A stretch of DNA of 8,205 nt from positions 1-8,205 of the forward strand of contig JAJTHA010000162.1 in NCBI GenBank assembly GCA_021299565.1, read 5' to 3'. Of the stretch, positions 6,242-8,205 are shown one piece after another. Made by a program: the position numbers and the translations under genes. This stretch comes from Candidatus Caenarcanales bacterium (lineage in GTDB: Bacteria; Cyanobacteriota; Vampirovibrionia; LMEP-6097). The notes under the pieces were generated by a model that was not told the origin of the DNA, ran no database searches, and saw only the letters and a list, made by a program, of their open reading frames with translations. Positions within the stretch are counted from its first letter, which is position 1. Each line of letters opens with the position of its first letter.

Positions 6242-6568
6242 ATGCAAGCTTTATTGATTTATGTCCCCTGCGCCAATATAGATGAAGCTAAAACTATCGC
6301 TAGAGAACTTATTAATTCTAAGCTCGCTGCCTGTGCCAATATCATTCCTCAAATCTATTCTATTTATAATTGGGAATCAAAAATTTGCGAAGATAATGAA
6401 ACTCTTTTACTCTTGAAATCGGCTAAGCATTTGTATGAAAAATTAGTAACAATGATTAAAGCCAATCACAGTTATGCTTGTCCTTGTATAGCATCAATTC
6501 CTTTCGAGAACTGCAATTCAGACTATCTTTATTGGTTAACTACGAATTTAGAACCGGAAACTTTGTAA
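6242..6568 (+). CDS. cutA: CutA divalent-cation tolerance family protein
   Basis: This is a small trimeric ferredoxin-fold protein of the CutA1 family, linked in E. coli to copper and other divalent metal tolerance; its molecular role is unsettled. The 108-residue length is normal. Family landmarks are SKLAACANIIPQIYSIYNWE (26-45), the LLLLKS strand (55-60), HSYACPCIASIP (76-87) in place of the common HPYEVPEIIALP, and DYLYWL (94-99). Six cysteines (10, 31, 49, 80, 82, 91) make it cysteine-rich, with a CxC at 80-82. There is no ribosome site; a TATAAT ends eight bases before the ATG, suggesting a leaderless mRNA. The last 40 bases overlap the 3' end of the convergent binding-protein gene. Confidence 0.92.
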   Translation: MQALLIYVPCANIDEAKTIARELINSKLAACANIIPQIYSIYNWESKICEDNETLLLLKSAKHLYEKLVTMIKANHSYACPCIASIPFENCNSDYLYWLTTNLEPETL

Positions 6569-7662
6569 ATCACAAAATCTGGCTTGATAAGATCACCATT
6601 TGGATCAAACATAGCGTTTTGGGATAATGTCTTTGCGATCGCTTTACTGTCTTTATAGTTATTCGCTTTTATGGCTGCTAGTAATGCCTTGGTTGCACTA
6701 TAGGTAGTGCTTACGTATCCTGTGCTGACTTTTTTGAAGCGCTGTTCGTATTTGCTTTTGATAGCATCTGGTGCTGGTCCTGCGCCGATAACTAAAGCAC
6801 CTTCGGCATCTTTGCCAGCTATTTCTATAAATTGTTGTTGATGAACTCCTTCACCACCAAAGAATTTTATATTAGGGTTAGCTTTCTTTAGAGCTTTGAT
6901 TAGATAGCCTGCATCATTATATTCTCCAACGAAAAAAACTATATCTGGCTTGGTACCGATGACTCTATCTGCAGTTTCTTTATGCTCAGAGGTTCTGACT
7001 GGAATTGTTTGATAAAAAACTAGTTCTTTGTTGCTGTCTTTAGCAATTTCTCTAACAAACTCTGATGCAACTGAAACACCATAAGGTCTATCGTTGTACA
7101 AAACTGCAACTTTTTTGATTTCTGCTTTTGATAGAACATAATCTGCTGCTAGTTCACCAAGTTGTCTATCCGTCCCGATAGTTCTAAAAACATAGCCTTT
7201 AACTTCAGGTCTTTCAGTTAGTTTTGGGTTGGTTGAAGCTGGTGAGATTTCGGCAATATTTGATTTTGAATAGATATTTGAAACTTCCATTGAAATTTCT
7301 GAATTCAGGTGACCAATTACACCAAGGGCGTTTTGGGCTTTTACTATTTCTGCTCTCGCGATACCTTCTGAAACTATGCCACCGTCATCAATTATGATTG
7401 TCCCAATTTTGTGACCCTCTGGAGCTTCATTGGCGTTAAATTCTTCTACTGCCATCGTCGCTGCTTCTACTATAGTGTTGCCAAGTTCTCTATAAGGTCC
7501 AGTAAGTGGTGCAGCTATTGCAATGTAATGATTACCTTCTAGGGTTTGAACTTCCAGAGTCTCAGTTTTAGTTTTATCGTCAGCTGTTCTTTTGGCACAA
7601 GAGCCCATGATAAGTGCAAAAACAACTAGAAATAGACACGATAAATACTTAAAATTCCTCAT
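6529..7662 (-). CDS. Branched-chain-amino-acid-type ABC transporter substrate-binding lipoprotein
   Basis: This is a LivJ/LivK-like type I periplasmic binding protein (Peripla_BP_6 type) that would present amino acids, urea, amides or similar small ligands to an ABC importer. From the ATG at 7662 it has 377 residues. MRNFKYLSCLFLVVFALIMG is a lipoprotein signal with positive charges, a hydrophobic core at 7-19 and the cleavage motif MGSC giving lipidated Cys22 (Met at -3 is not the usual Leu). Mature-domain signatures include IAIAAPLTGPYRELG, GVIGHLNSEISMEVS, ISPASTNPKL and KVAVLYNDRPYGVSVA. A longer frame starting at ATG 7683 is unlikely because that ATG lies just upstream of the -10 and would not be in the mRNA. 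No permease or ATPase gene is nearby, so the transporter is encoded elsewhere or the protein is an orphan. The ligand cannot be read from the sequence. Confidence 0.9.
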   Translation of the reverse strand: MRNFKYLSCLFLVVFALIMGSCAKRTADDKTKTETLEVQTLEGNHYIAIAAPLTGPYRELGNTIVEAATMAVEEFNANEAPEGHKIGTIIIDDGGIVSEGIARAEIVKAQNALGVIGHLNSEISMEVSNIYSKSNIAEISPASTNPKLTERPEVKGYVFRTIGTDRQLGELAADYVLSKAEIKKVAVLYNDRPYGVSVASEFVREIAKDSNKELVFYQTIPVRTSEHKETADRVIGTKPDIVFFVGEYNDAGYLIKALKKANPNIKFFGGEGVHQQQFIEIAGKDAEGALVIGAGPAPDAIKSKYEQRFKKVSTGYVSTTYSATKALLAAIKANNYKDSKAIAKTLSQNAMFDPNGDLIKPDFVIYKVSGSKFVVNQ

Positions 7663-7669
7663 TAATATA

Positions 7670-7678
7670 AGTATAGCA
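7670..7678 (-). promoter_or_regulatory. Extended -10 promoter of the binding-protein gene, leaderless arrangement
   Basis: TGCTATACT on the minus strand is a TGn extended -10 with five of six matches to TATAAT. Seven bases separate it from the ATG at 7662, so transcription should start at or next to that A. No Shine-Dalgarno sequence is present and no clear -35 is seen. This supports the shorter start. Confidence 0.55.
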
Positions 7679-7713
7679 TTCAAAATTTGGCGTCATTATT
7701 GATTATGTAAAGC

Positions 7714-7722
7714 TGCTAGTAT
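7714..7722 (+). promoter_or_regulatory. Possible extended -10 promoter of the DUF2797 gene, leaderless arrangement
   Basis: TGCTAGTAT shares the TGCTA core with the promoter candidate on the opposite strand (7678-7670) and with that at 2765. Its hexamer TAGTAT ends six bases before the ATG at 7729, placing the transcription start at or beside the start codon. No ribosome site or good -35 is visible. The hexamer is only four of six to consensus. Confidence 0.4.
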
Positions 7723-7728
7723 TTTGCT

Positions 7729-8205
7729 ATGACCAGCAGTCTTTGCTTAAGCGGTAATTTGCGTAAACTGAAGCATCATTTAGATGCTGATAATAAAGTC
7801 AATTATTTTTTGAGATTGGAAAAAAAAGACAGCGGTGAAAAAATCGAAGAAGATTTGAATCAATATTTAGGAAAAAAGATAAATTTGAGTTTCAATAATT
7901 CTATTCGCTGTGTTGCTTGTGACAGAAGCATCAAAAAAACTTTTAATAATGGTTATTGTTTCCCTTGTTTACAAACATTAGCTGAATGTGACACCTGCAT
8001 TATTAAACCAGAGCTTTGCCATTTTGATAAAGGAACTTGTCGTGATAATGAATTTGCTGTAAGTGAATGCAATATCCCTCACTCAATTTATTTATCACTA
8101 ACCAGTGATTTGAAAATTGGCATAACAAGACAAAAACAAGAGCTTTCTAGATGGGTGGATCAAGGCGCTGTAAAGGCTTTGAGGATAGTCACTGTTTCTA
8201 GGCGT
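7729..8205 (+). CDS. DUF2797 family protein, 3' truncated by window edge
   Basis: An open frame from ATG 7729 runs to the window edge with no stop (159 codons). It matches the uncharacterised DUF2797 family: an N-terminal SGNLRKL, a beta-rich part ending INLSFNNSIRC, and then a cysteine-rich zinc-binding-like region with Cys61, 64, 77, 80, 87, 90, 97 and 104 (RCVACDR, GYCFPC, ECDTC, LCHFDKGTC). After it comes HSIYLSLTSDLKIGITRQKQ (118-137) with SRWVDQGAVKAL. The last part resembles GIY-YIG nuclease signatures (a tyrosine strand, KIGIT, then an arginine and a glycine), which is my inference. The family's function is unknown to me. It diverges from the binding-protein gene over 66 bases; the missing C-terminus is probably about 100 residues. 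Confidence 0.87.
   Translation, partial: MTSSLCLSGNLRKLKHHLDADNKVNYFLRLEKKDSGEKIEEDLNQYLGKKINLSFNNSIRCVACDRSIKKTFNNGYCFPCLQTLAECDTCIIKPELCHFDKGTCRDNEFAVSECNIPHSIYLSLTSDLKIGITRQKQELSRWVDQGAVKALRIVTVSRR

Noticed and set aside
7663..7683. ATG at 7683 as start of the binding-protein gene
   Set aside because: It lies just upstream of the extended -10 (7678-7670), has no ribosome site, and puts seven extra residues before an otherwise normal lipoprotein signal beginning MRNFK.
1..8205. CRISPR array, tRNA/rRNA, insertion sequence, phage or defence island
   Set aside because: No spaced direct repeats, transposase motifs, terminal inverted repeats or cloverleaf-like segments were seen; non-coding gaps are all under 70 bases.

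Overview
The window is about 8.2 kb of densely coded, AT-rich bacterial DNA with nine recognisable protein genes and almost no non-coding sequence; the longest gap is about 65 bases. No RNA gene, mobile element, CRISPR array or phage-like segment is visible. Gene content (a GuaB3-type IMP dehydrogenase-related protein, assimilatory APS reductase, CysDN, CutA, DUF2797, a lipoprotein-type Leu/Ile/Val-binding protein) fits a Gram-negative-type bacterium. GuaB3 proteins are known mainly from Cyanobacteria and Actinobacteria, and with this low GC content a non-photosynthetic relative of Cyanobacteria (Melainabacteria/Vampirovibrionia-like) is my best guess. That placement is inference, not proof.

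Left part, plus strand (1-2752): the 3' part of cysD (the N-terminus is cut by the window edge), then cysN and trpC. They are packed so tightly (1-base gap, then a 1-base TAATG overlap) that they must be one transcript. CysD and CysN form ATP sulfurylase, which makes adenylyl sulfate (APS). TrpC is indole-3-glycerol-phosphate synthase of tryptophan biosynthesis, an unusual operon partner. Next, 2803-3639 encodes a predicted papain-like/C39-like cysteine peptidase of unknown substrate.

Middle part, minus strand (3640-6218): cysH, a precorrin-2 dehydrogenase/sirohydrochlorin ferrochelatase (siroheme synthase N-terminal type) and guaB3, read in that order. CysH has the paired cysteines of the iron-sulfur APS reductases, so it can use the product of CysDN directly without APS kinase. 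Siroheme is the cofactor of the sulfite reductase that would act next but is not in the window. The two sulfur blocks are thus one pathway split over two strands. The siroheme gene has no ATG, GTG or TTG at its expected start; an ATT codon sits five bases after a very strong Shine-Dalgarno sequence.

Right part: cutA (plus, 6242-6568) diverges from cysH over 23 bases that contain a 14-base palindrome with TATAAT on both strands. The cutA 3' end overlaps by 40 bases the 3' end of a minus-strand gene for a branched-chain-amino-acid-type substrate-binding lipoprotein (6529-7662). That gene diverges from a DUF2797 protein gene (7729 onward) that runs off the right edge.

A recurring theme is regulatory: genes that begin transcripts (cutA, the binding-protein gene, the DUF2797 gene) lack Shine-Dalgarno sequences and have a -10-like TANNNT hexamer ending six to eight bases before the ATG, which predicts leaderless mRNAs. 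Two internal operon genes (cysN and the siroheme gene) have clear Shine-Dalgarno sequences. I found no convincing undescribed multi-gene system; the best leads are the ATT start, the leaderless promoter pattern, the orphan cysteine peptidase and the DUF2797 protein.
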